DNA of 64,000 bases from an uncultured Bacteroidota bacterium. Lineage in GTDB: Bacteria > Bacteroidota > Bacteroidia > Flavobacteriales > Flavobacteriaceae. Numbering within the stretch: position 1 is the stretch's first letter; each line of letters starts with the position of its first letter. Made by a program: the position numbers and the translations under genes. The stretch is taken from positions 28,338-92,337 of the forward strand of contig CABWZL010000002.1 of the NCBI GenBank assembly GCA_902509805.1, given 5' to 3'. A model generated the notes under the pieces. It was not told where the DNA came from. It searched no databases and worked only from the letters and a program-made list of their open reading frames with translations. This document shows, piece after piece, positions 45,432 to 54,394 of this stretch.

Positions 45432-46406
45432 TTAATTGGCAAACTTCATTGTTGTTATAATCGTGTTTAACTCAAACATGTAGTTTCTTTTGCTTTCTGA
45501 TGGTGCAAATGAAAATCCCTCTATTACAATCTTTCTTTTATTTATAGTATCATTAATTATGTAATTAATGTAGGGGCCTGCCATAAAATCATTTTGGACC
45601 TCCCATGTTCCTTTAGTTAAGATGGCATCAAGACTGTTTACTTTTGTTTTATAATAGTAAGGAAGGTATGCTCTTTCTGTAATCATGTATGAGCCTGGCA
45701 CTCTTCCTGGAACAAAAATCTCTCCTATTGAGTCCCTTATTTTGGGTATTCTCTCTTCTATTTTTGTTAGATCTATATCTAGGGGTAGCGTATATGCAAT
45801 TATGTTTAAATGACCTTTTACAACTTGTTTCTCTATCCACACAAAATTAGTTGTGTCTTTCACGGTTTCGTATGCGTCTGGGAAAATCAAAGCTATTCCT
45901 AGTCTTTCTTTTAATTCTTTATCCTTGTTTGGAGATATTGACATTCTTCTTATTTTCTCAATCCTTTCGTTTTCATCAATTGACCTCATCAGTAGATCTT
46001 TGTTTTCTTCAAAATAATAATTCATTATATCTTCGTCTTCCCCTGTTATAATCGCTGTTATTTGGGGTCTTGCCCAAAGATTTTTTATTATCCTAAAACC
46101 TTGGCCTGTTGTATCTTTATTAAAAAATATTATGTTTCTACTGCTTCTTGCAAAGCCAGTAAAAATAGACGGGTCTAGATGGTACAGGTCGTATTTTGGT
46201 TCATCAAAAGGAAGCCCTTCATATGGCTCTGTTAAGGCTTTTTTTATCTGTTTCCCTAGATTATTTCCCCAAGCACTCTTGTCCATAACTACTGTTAATG
46301 TGTTAATGTTTCCGTTAGACTCTGGAACAAATGCTTTTGAACTATCTGATTGGCAAGAAGCAAACAATAGAGTAATTAATAATGGTAATTTCTTTTTAAG
46401 AATCAT
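45432..46406 (-). CDS. DUF4837 lipoprotein
   Basis: Lipoprotein (lipobox LLFASC) of 324 residues matching DUF4837, a conserved flavobacterial family of unknown function. Visible patches are VVMDKSAWGNNLGKQIKKAL near the N-terminus and GTWEVQNDFMAGPYINYIIND near the C-terminus. Overlaps pgk by 11 bp, suggesting coupled expression, though no functional link with glycolysis is evident. Confidence 0.78.
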   Translation of the reverse strand: MILKKKLPLLITLLFASCQSDSSKAFVPESNGNINTLTVVMDKSAWGNNLGKQIKKALTEPYEGLPFDEPKYDLYHLDPSIFTGFARSSRNIIFFNKDTTGQGFRIIKNLWARPQITAIITGEDEDIMNYYFEENKDLLMRSIDENERIEKIRRMSISPNKDKELKERLGIALIFPDAYETVKDTTNFVWIEKQVVKGHLNIIAYTLPLDIDLTKIEERIPKIRDSIGEIFVPGRVPGSYMITERAYLPYYYKTKVNSLDAILTKGTWEVQNDFMAGPYINYIINDTINKRKIVIEGFSFAPSESKRNYMFELNTIITTMKFAN

Positions 46407-47589
46407 CTGATAAGGCTTTAACTCCTGGAAGAATCTTCCCCTCTAAGCTTTCTAAGAGAGCTCCTCCTCCAGTAGAAATATAGGTAACCCATTCTTTGTT
46501 TCCAAGCTTTTTTAATGCTGCTATTGAATCTCCGCCTCCTACAATAACATTTACCCCTTGTTCTTTGGCCTGTTTTAGGGAGTTACAAATTGATCTTGTT
46601 CCAGGTGAAAATTGTTCCTTTTCAAAAACCCCCATTGGCCCATTCCAGAAAATTGTATTACTTGAGAGAATTACTTTGTTAAATTTTTCTATCGATTTTT
46701 CTCCAATATCTAAACCCATCCAGCCTTCTTCAATTTCTGATGTTTTAAAAGTTTTTATACTATTGTTATTATCAAAATCTGTTGAGGAAAGTGAATCTTC
46801 AGGCAAAATGATTTCTTTTCCTGATTCCTCTGCAATAGTCAAAATTTCTTTGGCATTTTCAATTAACTCTTCCTCAAATAGTGAATTGCCTATTGTTCCC
46901 CCTTTTGCTCTTATAAAAGTGTATGCCATTCCACCTCCAATTATAATTTTGTCTACTTTATGAATTAGGTTGTACAGTATTTTTAATTTGCTGGAAACTT
47001 TTGCTCCACCTAATATTGCTAATACTGGTTTTTTCCCTTCCTCTGCAATTTGACTTATAACCTCAAGCTCTTTTTGTAGCAGTTTTCCAGCAAATTTTTT
47101 TCCATTAAAAAACTTTGCGATTACTGCTGTAGATGAATGTTTTCTGTGACATGTTCCAAAGGCATCGTTTATAAAAACATCTCCTAGCTTAGATAGGCTT
47201 TCTGCAAACCCTTTGTCTCCAGTTGTTTCCTCTTCATAAAACCTTACGTTTTCCATAAGCATAATTTGACCTGGCTCTAAAAGGGAGGTTGCAAGTTCAG
47301 CTTTACTTCCAATACAGTCTTTATGAAAGAGAACAGGTCTTTTTAAAATTAAAGAAACCGTATTAACAATGTGTTTTAATGACAGTTTATCGTCTTTTCC
47401 TTTAGGTCTTCCCAGGTGAGAGAGTAAAATACATGACCCTCCTAATTTAATGACTTTATCAACCGTTTCTATACACGCCTCAATTCTTGTTGTGTCTGTT
47501 ACCTTATTGTTTTTGTCTAGAGGGACATTTAGGTCAACCCTAATGATTACTTTCTTATTGGTAAAATCTTGACTGTCTAGGTTAAACAT
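46396..47589 (-). CDS. pgk: Phosphoglycerate kinase
   Basis: Glycolytic/gluconeogenic kinase. The N-terminal VIIRVDLNVPLD, the substrate loop LLSHLGRPKGKDD, LGGAKVSSKL and the C-terminal nucleotide site VGGGDSIAALKKLG and STGGGALLE are intact; 397 residues. A TATCTTTG -7 element lies on the minus strand at 47609-47616, 20 bp before the ATG. Confidence 0.97.
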   Translation of the reverse strand: MFNLDSQDFTNKKVIIRVDLNVPLDKNNKVTDTTRIEACIETVDKVIKLGGSCILLSHLGRPKGKDDKLSLKHIVNTVSLILKRPVLFHKDCIGSKAELATSLLEPGQIMLMENVRFYEEETTGDKGFAESLSKLGDVFINDAFGTCHRKHSSTAVIAKFFNGKKFAGKLLQKELEVISQIAEEGKKPVLAILGGAKVSSKLKILYNLIHKVDKIIIGGGMAYTFIRAKGGTIGNSLFEEELIENAKEILTIAEESGKEIILPEDSLSSTDFDNNNSIKTFKTSEIEEGWMGLDIGEKSIEKFNKVILSSNTIFWNGPMGVFEKEQFSPGTRSICNSLKQAKEQGVNVIVGGGDSIAALKKLGNKEWVTYISTGGGALLESLEGKILPGVKALSDDS

Positions 47590-47637
47590 GTTAATATTAT
47601 TATGTGGACAAAGATATAATATGCTATATATTTGAGT

Positions 47638-48732
47638 ATGAATTTAGACAGAATTTTAGGCCAACATGACTTAAAAGATAAGATCTATGCCTCTATTAAA
47701 AAAAACACATATCCACAATCAAAAATCATTATTGATAAAGATGGTTATGGGGGATTAAATTTAGCGATCGAAATTGCTAGAGGCTTGCTTGAGTCTAGTT
47801 CTTTTTCAGGAGATGTTTTAGATCATCCTGATTTATATTTTTCCTTTCCCTCTTTTGCCTCGTTAAAAGACAATGAAAATATTTACAATGAATGGTTGGG
47901 CTTTGTAAGGCAGCATCCGTTTTCTGATTTCCAAAAATGGTCAAGTTTTGTTGGAAATACTACATCCCAGGGCTCTATAAAAGTTTCAGAAGTGGATAAA
48001 GTTCAGAAAAAAGCTGTTTTAAAACCGTTCCTTGGAGGTAATAAGGTTTTTATTTTTTGGGGGGTTGAGTCCATGATGGCTCAAACCTCTAACAAGCTTT
48101 TAAAAATTCTTGAGGAGCCACCAATAAACACATTCTTTATATTGATAACCAACAGTATTCAAGATGTTTTACCAACAATTATTTCTAGATGTCAGATTTC
48201 TACAATGAAGCCTATTAGCCATGATGATCATAAAGCTTTTCTTAAAAATTCATTTGATGGAATTGAGCATGGGATGATTGTTAATTCTTCAAGGGGTAGT
48301 ATTGCTCGATCTATGAATTATATAGAAGAAGATGTTGCGTCTATATCTCATGAACAAAATTTTATTGAGTGTCTAAGGTTCGCTTTTTTAGCAAAAAAAA
48401 GCAAGAAAGCTATTTTAGATTTAACAAAATGGGCAGACAAGATTTCTTCAAATTCAAGAGAACAGCAAAAGGAGTTTTTGGGATACTGTTCTTTTCTTGT
48501 AAGAGAGGCTATGTTGGTTAGCTACAAGTCTCAAAATCTTAACTCATTTCTTTCAAATTCTAATTTTAAAATAGAAAACCTTGCCCCCTTTATCCACAGT
48601 AAAAATTTAATAGAAATTATAAGCTTAATTGAAGACTCTCATTACTCTATTTCTAGAAATGTTAATTCTAAAATTGTCTTCACGAACTTTGCTATACATC
48701 TTACCAAGCTTATAAACATTTCAGAAGATTAG
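47638..48732 (+). CDS. holB: DNA polymerase III subunit delta'
   Basis: Clamp-loader subunit. The N-terminal AAA+-like domain (ILGQHDLKDKIYASIKKNTYPQ) has a degenerate P-loop, as expected for delta'. The conserved SNKLLKILEEPPINTFFILITNS and LPTIISRCQ are diagnostic. ATG 47638 (MNLDRI) is preferred over the in-frame TTG two codons earlier. It overlaps the convergent methyltransferase by 4 bp. Confidence 0.92.
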   Translation: MNLDRILGQHDLKDKIYASIKKNTYPQSKIIIDKDGYGGLNLAIEIARGLLESSSFSGDVLDHPDLYFSFPSFASLKDNENIYNEWLGFVRQHPFSDFQKWSSFVGNTTSQGSIKVSEVDKVQKKAVLKPFLGGNKVFIFWGVESMMAQTSNKLLKILEEPPINTFFILITNSIQDVLPTIISRCQISTMKPISHDDHKAFLKNSFDGIEHGMIVNSSRGSIARSMNYIEEDVASISHEQNFIECLRFAFLAKKSKKAILDLTKWADKISSNSREQQKEFLGYCSFLVREAMLVSYKSQNLNSFLSNSNFKIENLAPFIHSKNLIEIISLIEDSHYSISRNVNSKIVFTNFAIHLTKLINISED

Positions 48733-49544
48733 TTTTTTCGAAAAACATAAACTGATGAAGAGAAGTTTGAAGTAAATAGTGCCAAACAATTAGATAAAAA
48801 CCCTATAATAAACCCTGAAAATAATGGAAATGGCGCCTTCTTATATTTTTCTGATAAATAAGAAACGTAATAAGAGTCTAAAGTTAGAGGTCTTTTAAAA
48901 ACAAATGAAAGTCCATAGCTAGACATAAAGTTTAATAGCGACTTATGGTTAAAGTGATAAAGATGTCTTGGGACATCCCAAGCAGCCCAGTGGTTTTTAT
49001 AATATTTTGCGTCAAAACAATCTCTATTTGGAACAGCTATAACTAAAAATCCGTTTTTGGTCACCCTCTCCAGTATTTGGGGGAAAACTTTTTTAAGATC
49101 TGGAATGTGTTCAAGAACATGCCACATCATTATCATATCTACTTGAAAATCAGCATTTTGTAACAAGTTAATACTGTTTGATGTGTTTGCTTTATATGGA
49201 TCGTAGGTAAATATTTTTTTTCCTTTTTTCTCTAAAGATTTTGCAAACTTTCCATCGCCAGAACCATAATCAAGAACACTCCTAGACTCTTTAAGCTGAT
49301 TGCTCAAAATAATTCTTTTATAGACAAACATTATCCTTTGAGAAACGTTGTATAAAAAACCTAAAAGGCCTTTCTTATCAGAATGAGGAATATAATTATC
49401 TGATAGGTAATATTTCAGATGGTTGTGTGATTTGTCAACATCAGTCCACAATATCTTACTTTCAGCATCTTCATAAATATTAAAAAATCTATCTGAGACG
49501 ATGAAGTCTTTAACCCTGTGTGCTGTCGAATCTTTTTTAAACAT
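48729..49544 (-). CDS. Class I SAM-dependent methyltransferase
   Basis: Rossmann-fold methyltransferase of the Methyltransf_23 type. Motif I is VLDYGSGDGKFA and motif IV region MMWHVLEHIPDLKKVF; the C-terminus is hydrophobic (GFIIGFLSNCLALF), hinting at a membrane-bound or lipid substrate. The frame opens at a TTG at 49562 reading MFHVKQ, but those codons are the parS site, so the ATG at 49544 (MFKKDSTAHRV) is the better start. Likely co-transcribed with ybeY and mnmG. Substrate unknown. Confidence 0.83.
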   Translation of the reverse strand: MFKKDSTAHRVKDFIVSDRFFNIYEDAESKILWTDVDKSHNHLKYYLSDNYIPHSDKKGLLGFLYNVSQRIMFVYKRIILSNQLKESRSVLDYGSGDGKFAKSLEKKGKKIFTYDPYKANTSNSINLLQNADFQVDMIMMWHVLEHIPDLKKVFPQILERVTKNGFLVIAVPNRDCFDAKYYKNHWAAWDVPRHLYHFNHKSLLNFMSSYGLSFVFKRPLTLDSYYVSYLSEKYKKAPFPLFSGFIIGFLSNCLALFTSNFSSSVYVFRKN

Positions 49545-49545
49545 C

Positions 49546-49561
49546 TGTTTCACGTGGAACA
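49546..49561. promoter_or_regulatory. parS: parS site 1 (ParB/Noc-type centromere)
   Basis: TGTTTCACGTGGAACA, a 16-bp near-palindrome with one mismatch to the canonical parS sequence TGTTTCACGTGAAACA. It lies between the mnmG stop and the methyltransferase ATG, so it is essentially intergenic. Expected to nucleate ParB for chromosome segregation. Confidence 0.88.
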
Positions 49562-49562
49562 A

Positions 49563-51434
49563 CTACCTGCCCATTTTAACTAAAAGCACGCTTATATCGC
49601 TTGGCTTTATACCGCTTATTCTAGACGCCTGGGACAAAGTAGATGGCCTTATTTTATTTAATTTTTCTTTTGCCTCGAATGATAATGAAGCTAACGGGTT
49701 GTAGTCAAAGTTGTCTGGAATCTTTATGTCTTCTAGTCTTTGTAATTTATCTGCATTATTCTTTTCTTTTTCAATATACCCTTTATACTTAATCTGGATC
49801 TCCGTTTGTTCTAAAACATCATCATCAAGATTGTTTTTGTCTATATAGCTTTTAACCGACGTTAATGTGTTTATATGATCCTGCTTGATATTTGGTCTTG
49901 AATAAATTTTTGCAAGCTTTCCTTTTTGAGGTACAGGCTCATACCCTACAGAGTCTAAGATTTTATTTACCTCTATCAAGTCAAAACTTGTTTGTTCAAA
50001 GAATTCAACAAAGTCTTTAACTTTTTCTTGCTTATCAACAACTTTTAAAAGCCTTTCTTCCGATGCAAGCCCAATATTAAAAGCTTTCTCTGTTAACCTT
50101 ATGTCTGCATTATCTTGCCTTAAAAGTGTTCTGTACTCCGCTCTGGACGTAAACATCCTGTATGGCTCTTCAGTGCCTTTTGTTATAAGGTCATCAATTA
50201 AAACCCCTATGTACGCTTCGCTTCTTGTAAGTATAAGAGGGTCTTTGGAAAAAACTTTGGAGACAGCGTTTATTCCAGCCATCAGACCTTGCGCAGCAGC
50301 TTCTTCGTAACCAGTGGTTCCGTTAATTTGACCCGCAAAGAAAAGGTTATCAACGAGCTTTGTTTCTAACGTTAATTTAAGTTGGGTAGGTGGGAAATAA
50401 TCATATTCTATGGCATATCCTGGTCTAAAGAATTTAACATTCTCAAACCCCTTTATTTCCTTAATTGCTGAATACTGGACATCTTCTGGCATTGAAGTAG
50501 AAAACCCGTTGACATAAACCTCTACAGTGTTTAAACCTTCTGGCTCTACAAATATTTGATGTCTTTCCTTTTCTGAGAACCTACTAATCTTGTCCTCTAT
50601 AGAAGGGCAATACCTTGGCCCTGTACTGTTAATGGCTCCATTGTACATAGGAGATTTGTCAAAGGAGTTTGCTAAAATATCATGAACACGAGAATTTGTA
50701 TGGGTAATGTGACAACTAGTTTGACTTTCAAGAGGTTTAATTTTTTCTAAATAACTAAATTTTCCTGGGTTTAAGTCTCCTGGCTGCTCCTCCATAACAG
50801 AGTAATCTAGAGATCTACCGTCAACTCTTGGCGGAGTTCCTGTTTTCATTCTGCCAGAAACAAACCCCAAAGATTCTAAATCTGCTGTAATCCCTGTAGA
50901 AGATTTTTCTCCAACTCTTCCTCCTCCAAAATTTTTATCACCGACATGAATAAGGCCATTTAAAAAAGTTCCATTGGTTAGAATAACAGATTTAGAATAA
51001 ATCTTATTTCCGAGGCCTGTAACGACACCTTCTATTTTGTGGTTTTCCACAATTAACCCGACAACCATATCTTGGTAAAAATCTAGGTTAGAGGTTTTTT
51101 CAAGTAGCTCACGCCATTTAAGTGCAAATTGGGCTCTATCAGACTGAACCCTTGGACTCCACATAGCAGGGCCTTTAGATTTATTCAACATTTTAAATTG
51201 AATCGCTGTTAGATCAGAAACTACACCGCTGTAACCCCCCATGGCATCTATTTCTCTAACAATTTGCCCCTTTGCAATTCCGCCCATAGCAGGATTACAG
51301 GACATTTGGCCAATCGTCTGAAGGTTCATTGTAACCAATAAAGTTTTAGCTCCAAGATTTGCAGATGACGCAGCAGCCTCAGCTCCAGCATGACCACCAC
51401 CAACAACTATAACATCATACTTTGAATCAAACAT
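49563..51434 (-). CDS. mnmG: tRNA uridine-5-carboxymethylaminomethyl(34) synthesis enzyme MnmG (GidA)
   Basis: FAD-dependent partner of MnmE that modifies U34 of tRNAs reading two-codon boxes. The FAD motif VVGGGHAGAEAA is at 10-21, followed by MSCNPAMGGIAKGQIVREID and the C-terminal helical domain ending GIKPSDISVLLVKMGR. Complete at 623 residues. Flanked on both sides by parS sites. Located between ybeY and the methyltransferase; mnmG is a classic origin-proximal gene. Confidence 0.97.
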   Translation of the reverse strand: MFDSKYDVIVVGGGHAGAEAAASSANLGAKTLLVTMNLQTIGQMSCNPAMGGIAKGQIVREIDAMGGYSGVVSDLTAIQFKMLNKSKGPAMWSPRVQSDRAQFALKWRELLEKTSNLDFYQDMVVGLIVENHKIEGVVTGLGNKIYSKSVILTNGTFLNGLIHVGDKNFGGGRVGEKSSTGITADLESLGFVSGRMKTGTPPRVDGRSLDYSVMEEQPGDLNPGKFSYLEKIKPLESQTSCHITHTNSRVHDILANSFDKSPMYNGAINSTGPRYCPSIEDKISRFSEKERHQIFVEPEGLNTVEVYVNGFSTSMPEDVQYSAIKEIKGFENVKFFRPGYAIEYDYFPPTQLKLTLETKLVDNLFFAGQINGTTGYEEAAAQGLMAGINAVSKVFSKDPLILTRSEAYIGVLIDDLITKGTEEPYRMFTSRAEYRTLLRQDNADIRLTEKAFNIGLASEERLLKVVDKQEKVKDFVEFFEQTSFDLIEVNKILDSVGYEPVPQKGKLAKIYSRPNIKQDHINTLTSVKSYIDKNNLDDDVLEQTEIQIKYKGYIEKEKNNADKLQRLEDIKIPDNFDYNPLASLSFEAKEKLNKIRPSTLSQASRISGIKPSDISVLLVKMGR

Positions 51435-51861
51435 CTAGTTTTGTTTCACGTGAAACAGCAGAAAGAAACTCTTCCTCCTTATTTCTCATTATCTCTTTTT
51501 CCTTCAAGGATTTATCTTTATAACCCAGACAGTGAAATAACGCGTGAGAAACAAGCCTAACAGCTTCATTTTCAGCTGTTTGTGAATTTAAGCTGGCATT
51601 GTTAATCATCATTTCTGTGGAAATATAAACTTCTGCAACTATCGATTTGTCCTCTGAATAATCAAAAGTTATTATGTCAGTGTCAGCTGAATGATTAAGA
51701 AAGTCCTTGTTTAAAGTAAACATTTTTTCAGAATCAATAAAATTGTATTCAAGGGTATCAATCTCGTGCCCATCAAAGGATGCAAAATTGATAAGCACAG
51801 AAGAAACGAGCTCTTCGTTTAAAAGGTGTTTTGGCGTTCCAACAAATTTTATATTCTGCAT
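51427..51861 (-). CDS. ybeY: Endoribonuclease YbeY (rRNA maturation factor)
   Basis: Zinc-dependent RNase for 16S rRNA 3'-end processing. The metal site reads SHALFHCLGYKDKS: two His of H-x3-H are present, and the usual third His is replaced by the KDKS context that I recognise from Bacteroidota YbeY. ATG 51861 (MQNIKF) is preferred over the frame opening at 51882. Near the end, AVSRET is encoded by a parS site. Overlaps mnmG by 8 bp. Confidence 0.9.
   Translation of the reverse strand: MQNIKFVGTPKHLLNEELVSSVLINFASFDGHEIDTLEYNFIDSEKMFTLNKDFLNHSADTDIITFDYSEDKSIVAEVYISTEMMINNASLNSQTAENEAVRLVSHALFHCLGYKDKSLKEKEIMRNKEEEFLSAVSRETKLDV
51442..51457. promoter_or_regulatory. parS: parS site 2 (perfect canonical 16-mer)
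   Basis: TGTTTCACGTGAAACA, an exact match to the canonical ParB-binding palindrome. It lies inside the last codons of ybeY (encoding AVSRET) and 8 bp upstream of the mnmG ATG. With the first site, 1.9 kb away, it brackets mnmG. Confidence 0.93.
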
Positions 51862-51931
51862 ATTTTGACAAATATAAATCAATTCTTTAGGATAATTTCA
51901 ATAAGGAATAATATGGTGTTATATTTGAGGA

Positions 51932-53380
51932 ATGATAGAAAGAGCAAGATTTGCGCCAAGCCCAACAGGACCACTTCACATTGGCGGAGTAAGAACCGCT
52001 CTTTTTAATTATTTAATCGCCAAGAAAAGCGGAGGTCGTTTTATACTTAGAATAGAAGACACAGACTCCAAAAGAACAGTCAGTGGTGCTGAACAACATA
52101 TAATAGACTCCCTTAAATGGTTAGGCTTAGAGTTTGACGAAGGTCCAATTAAACAGAGTGATAGAAAATCGATTTATAATAAAAGTGTTTCTTTATTAAT
52201 TAAAAAAGGATTAGCCTATTATGCTTTTGACTCTGCAGAAGAGCTTGATCAAGCAAGAAAAGAATCTGGCGGCGACTTTAAGTATAACTACACTACAAGA
52301 AAAGGTTTAGTAAACTCATTCTCTCTAGGTGAAGAAGAAACAAAAAGAAGGGTAGGCTTGGGAAGGTTTGTTGTTAGAATGACAGTTCCTGAAAAAAAAA
52401 TAATTAACGTAGTAGATGAGGTTAGAGGAAACTTAAGTTTCAACTCTGAAGAACTAGAAGATAAAATAATTTTAAAGTCTGATGGCATGCCAACATATCA
52501 CCTGGCAAACGTTGTAGACGACAACGAAATGAATATAACCTCTGTTATAAGAGGAGAAGAGTGGCTTTCTTCTTTACCTTCTCATGTTCTTTTATATGAA
52601 CATTTTGGTTGGACGCCGCCTAAGTTTTATCACCTGCCATTAATATTAAAAAGCTCAGGGTCAGGGAAACTTTCAAAAAGAGATGCAGAGGAACAAGGAC
52701 ATCCAGTGTTTGCCGTTACATGGGAAGGCTCAAAAGGATTTAAAGAAGCAGGATTTTCGCCAGAAGGCCTTATTAACTATCTAGCTCTGTTGGGCTGGAG
52801 CAATAGCTCAGATAAAGAAAAATACTCCCTTGATGAACTAGTTCAGGAATTTAATGATAAGGACATTAATAAATCTGGAGCTCGTTTTGATTATAAAAAA
52901 GCTTTGTGGGTAAACCATCTTCATATGAAAGATTTTTCTGCTGAAAAACTTCTTTCGTTGTCAGAAGAATCATCACTTCAGATAAACGAAAAATACACAC
53001 TAGAGAAATCTATTGAAATTATTAATTTAGTTAAAGAGAGGCTTAATACTTCACATGATTTAGTCAGAGAGTTGAAAGTGTTTCTTGGGCAGCCAAAAGA
53101 GTATGACTTAGCTGTTGTTGAAAAAATTGGAAGAGAGACTGTTTTTGATGTTTTAAATTTTTGTAAATTAAAGGAGTCGAGAATGTCAGAGCCAAGTGCA
53201 CTTAAAGAAGAATTAATGGCTTTTGGATCAAAAAATGAGATTTCATTTGGAAATATAATGAAGACTCTTCGTTTGTGCTTAGTTGGAAATTTATCTGGCC
53301 CTGATTTATTTAAAATTATTGCATTTATAGGTTCTGAAGAAACCTTAAATAGAATTGAAAGTTTAACTAATAAAATATAA
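51932..53380 (+). CDS. gltX: Glutamyl-tRNA synthetase
   Basis: Class I synthetase charging tRNA-Glu. The HIGH region is APSPTGPLHIGGVRTALFN (residues 7-25) and the KMSKS-like loop is GKLSKRDAE. At 482 residues it is complete. The SPFH gene begins 1 bp after its stop. Divergent from ybeY. Confidence 0.96.
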   Translation: MIERARFAPSPTGPLHIGGVRTALFNYLIAKKSGGRFILRIEDTDSKRTVSGAEQHIIDSLKWLGLEFDEGPIKQSDRKSIYNKSVSLLIKKGLAYYAFDSAEELDQARKESGGDFKYNYTTRKGLVNSFSLGEEETKRRVGLGRFVVRMTVPEKKIINVVDEVRGNLSFNSEELEDKIILKSDGMPTYHLANVVDDNEMNITSVIRGEEWLSSLPSHVLLYEHFGWTPPKFYHLPLILKSSGSGKLSKRDAEEQGHPVFAVTWEGSKGFKEAGFSPEGLINYLALLGWSNSSDKEKYSLDELVQEFNDKDINKSGARFDYKKALWVNHLHMKDFSAEKLLSLSEESSLQINEKYTLEKSIEIINLVKERLNTSHDLVRELKVFLGQPKEYDLAVVEKIGRETVFDVLNFCKLKESRMSEPSALKEELMAFGSKNEISFGNIMKTLRLCLVGNLSGPDLFKIIAFIGSEETLNRIESLTNKI

Positions 53381-53381
53381 A

Positions 53382-54383
53382 ATGAGTTTATTTACAACAC
53401 CCTTAATTATACTATTTCTTTTTTTCATACTTATCTCAACAATCTTTATTGTAAAGCAACAGTCTGCTGCAATTGTAGAAAGGTTTGGAAAATTTCAATC
53501 TGTTAGAGGTCCTGGTCTTCAGATAAAAATTCCTCTAGTGGACAGGATTGCCGGAAAACTAAGTTTAAAGGTTCTTCAACTTGATGTTGTAGTTGAGACA
53601 AAAACTAGCGATGATGTTTTTGTGAAACTAAAGGTCTCAGTTCAATATAGGGTTGTTGACTCAAAAGTGTTTGACGCATTTTATAAGCTTGATTTTCCTC
53701 AAGACCAGATAACCTCTTACGTGTTTGACTTAATTCGTTCTCAGGTGCCAAAAATGAAATTAGATGATGTTTTTTCAAAACAAGATGATATAGCTGTGGC
53801 TGTAAAGCAGTCCTTAGGAGAGGCAATGGATGAGTATGGTTATTTCATTGTTAAAGCATTAGTTACAGATATTGAACCAGATGCTGAAGTTAAAATAGCA
53901 ATGAACAGAATAAACGCTGCTGATAGAGAAAAAACAGCGGCTCAATACGAGGGTGATGCTGCAAGAATTTTAATGGTAGAGAAAGCAAAAGCTGAGGCTG
54001 AAAGCAAAAGACTTCAAGGTCAGGGTATAGCAGATCAAAGAAGAGAGATTGCTAAAGGTATTGAGGACTCTGTGGGAACCCTAGGCTCTGTTGGCATAAA
54101 CTCGCAAGAAGCTTCTGCTTTAATTGTTGTTACGCAACACTATGACACGCTTCAGTCAATAGGAGGTGAAACAAACTCTAACCTTATCCTAATGCCCAAC
54201 TCTCCTCAAGCAGGCAGCACAATGTTAAATGATATGGTTGCGGCGTTTACAGCTAGTAGCAAAATAGGTGAGGCGATGCAAAAAGAAAATCAAAAAAATT
54301 CTGGCAACCCTCCTAAGAGTGTTCCTTCAAACAAGCCTGAGGCGCCACAAACTCCAGAGTTTGGAGAATTCGAAAATGAATAA
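53382..54383 (+). CDS. SPFH/band 7 (stomatin-like) membrane protein
   Basis: Membrane scaffold protein of the SPFH family (stomatin/QmcA type). One N-terminal helix (LIILFLFFILISTIFIV), then the SPFH domain (QSAAIVERFGKFQSVRGPGL ... VKLKVSVQYRV), a coiled coil with repeated KAKAEAESKRLQGQG, and a flexible Pro/Asn-rich C-terminus. It likely organises microdomains or protease activity. Co-transcribed with gltX; no NfeD partner is adjacent. Confidence 0.88.
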   Translation: MSLFTTPLIILFLFFILISTIFIVKQQSAAIVERFGKFQSVRGPGLQIKIPLVDRIAGKLSLKVLQLDVVVETKTSDDVFVKLKVSVQYRVVDSKVFDAFYKLDFPQDQITSYVFDLIRSQVPKMKLDDVFSKQDDIAVAVKQSLGEAMDEYGYFIVKALVTDIEPDAEVKIAMNRINAADREKTAAQYEGDAARILMVEKAKAEAESKRLQGQGIADQRREIAKGIEDSVGTLGSVGINSQEASALIVVTQHYDTLQSIGGETNSNLILMPNSPQAGSTMLNDMVAAFTASSKIGEAMQKENQKNSGNPPKSVPSNKPEAPQTPEFGEFENE

Positions 54384-54394
54384 ATTTGTTGGTT

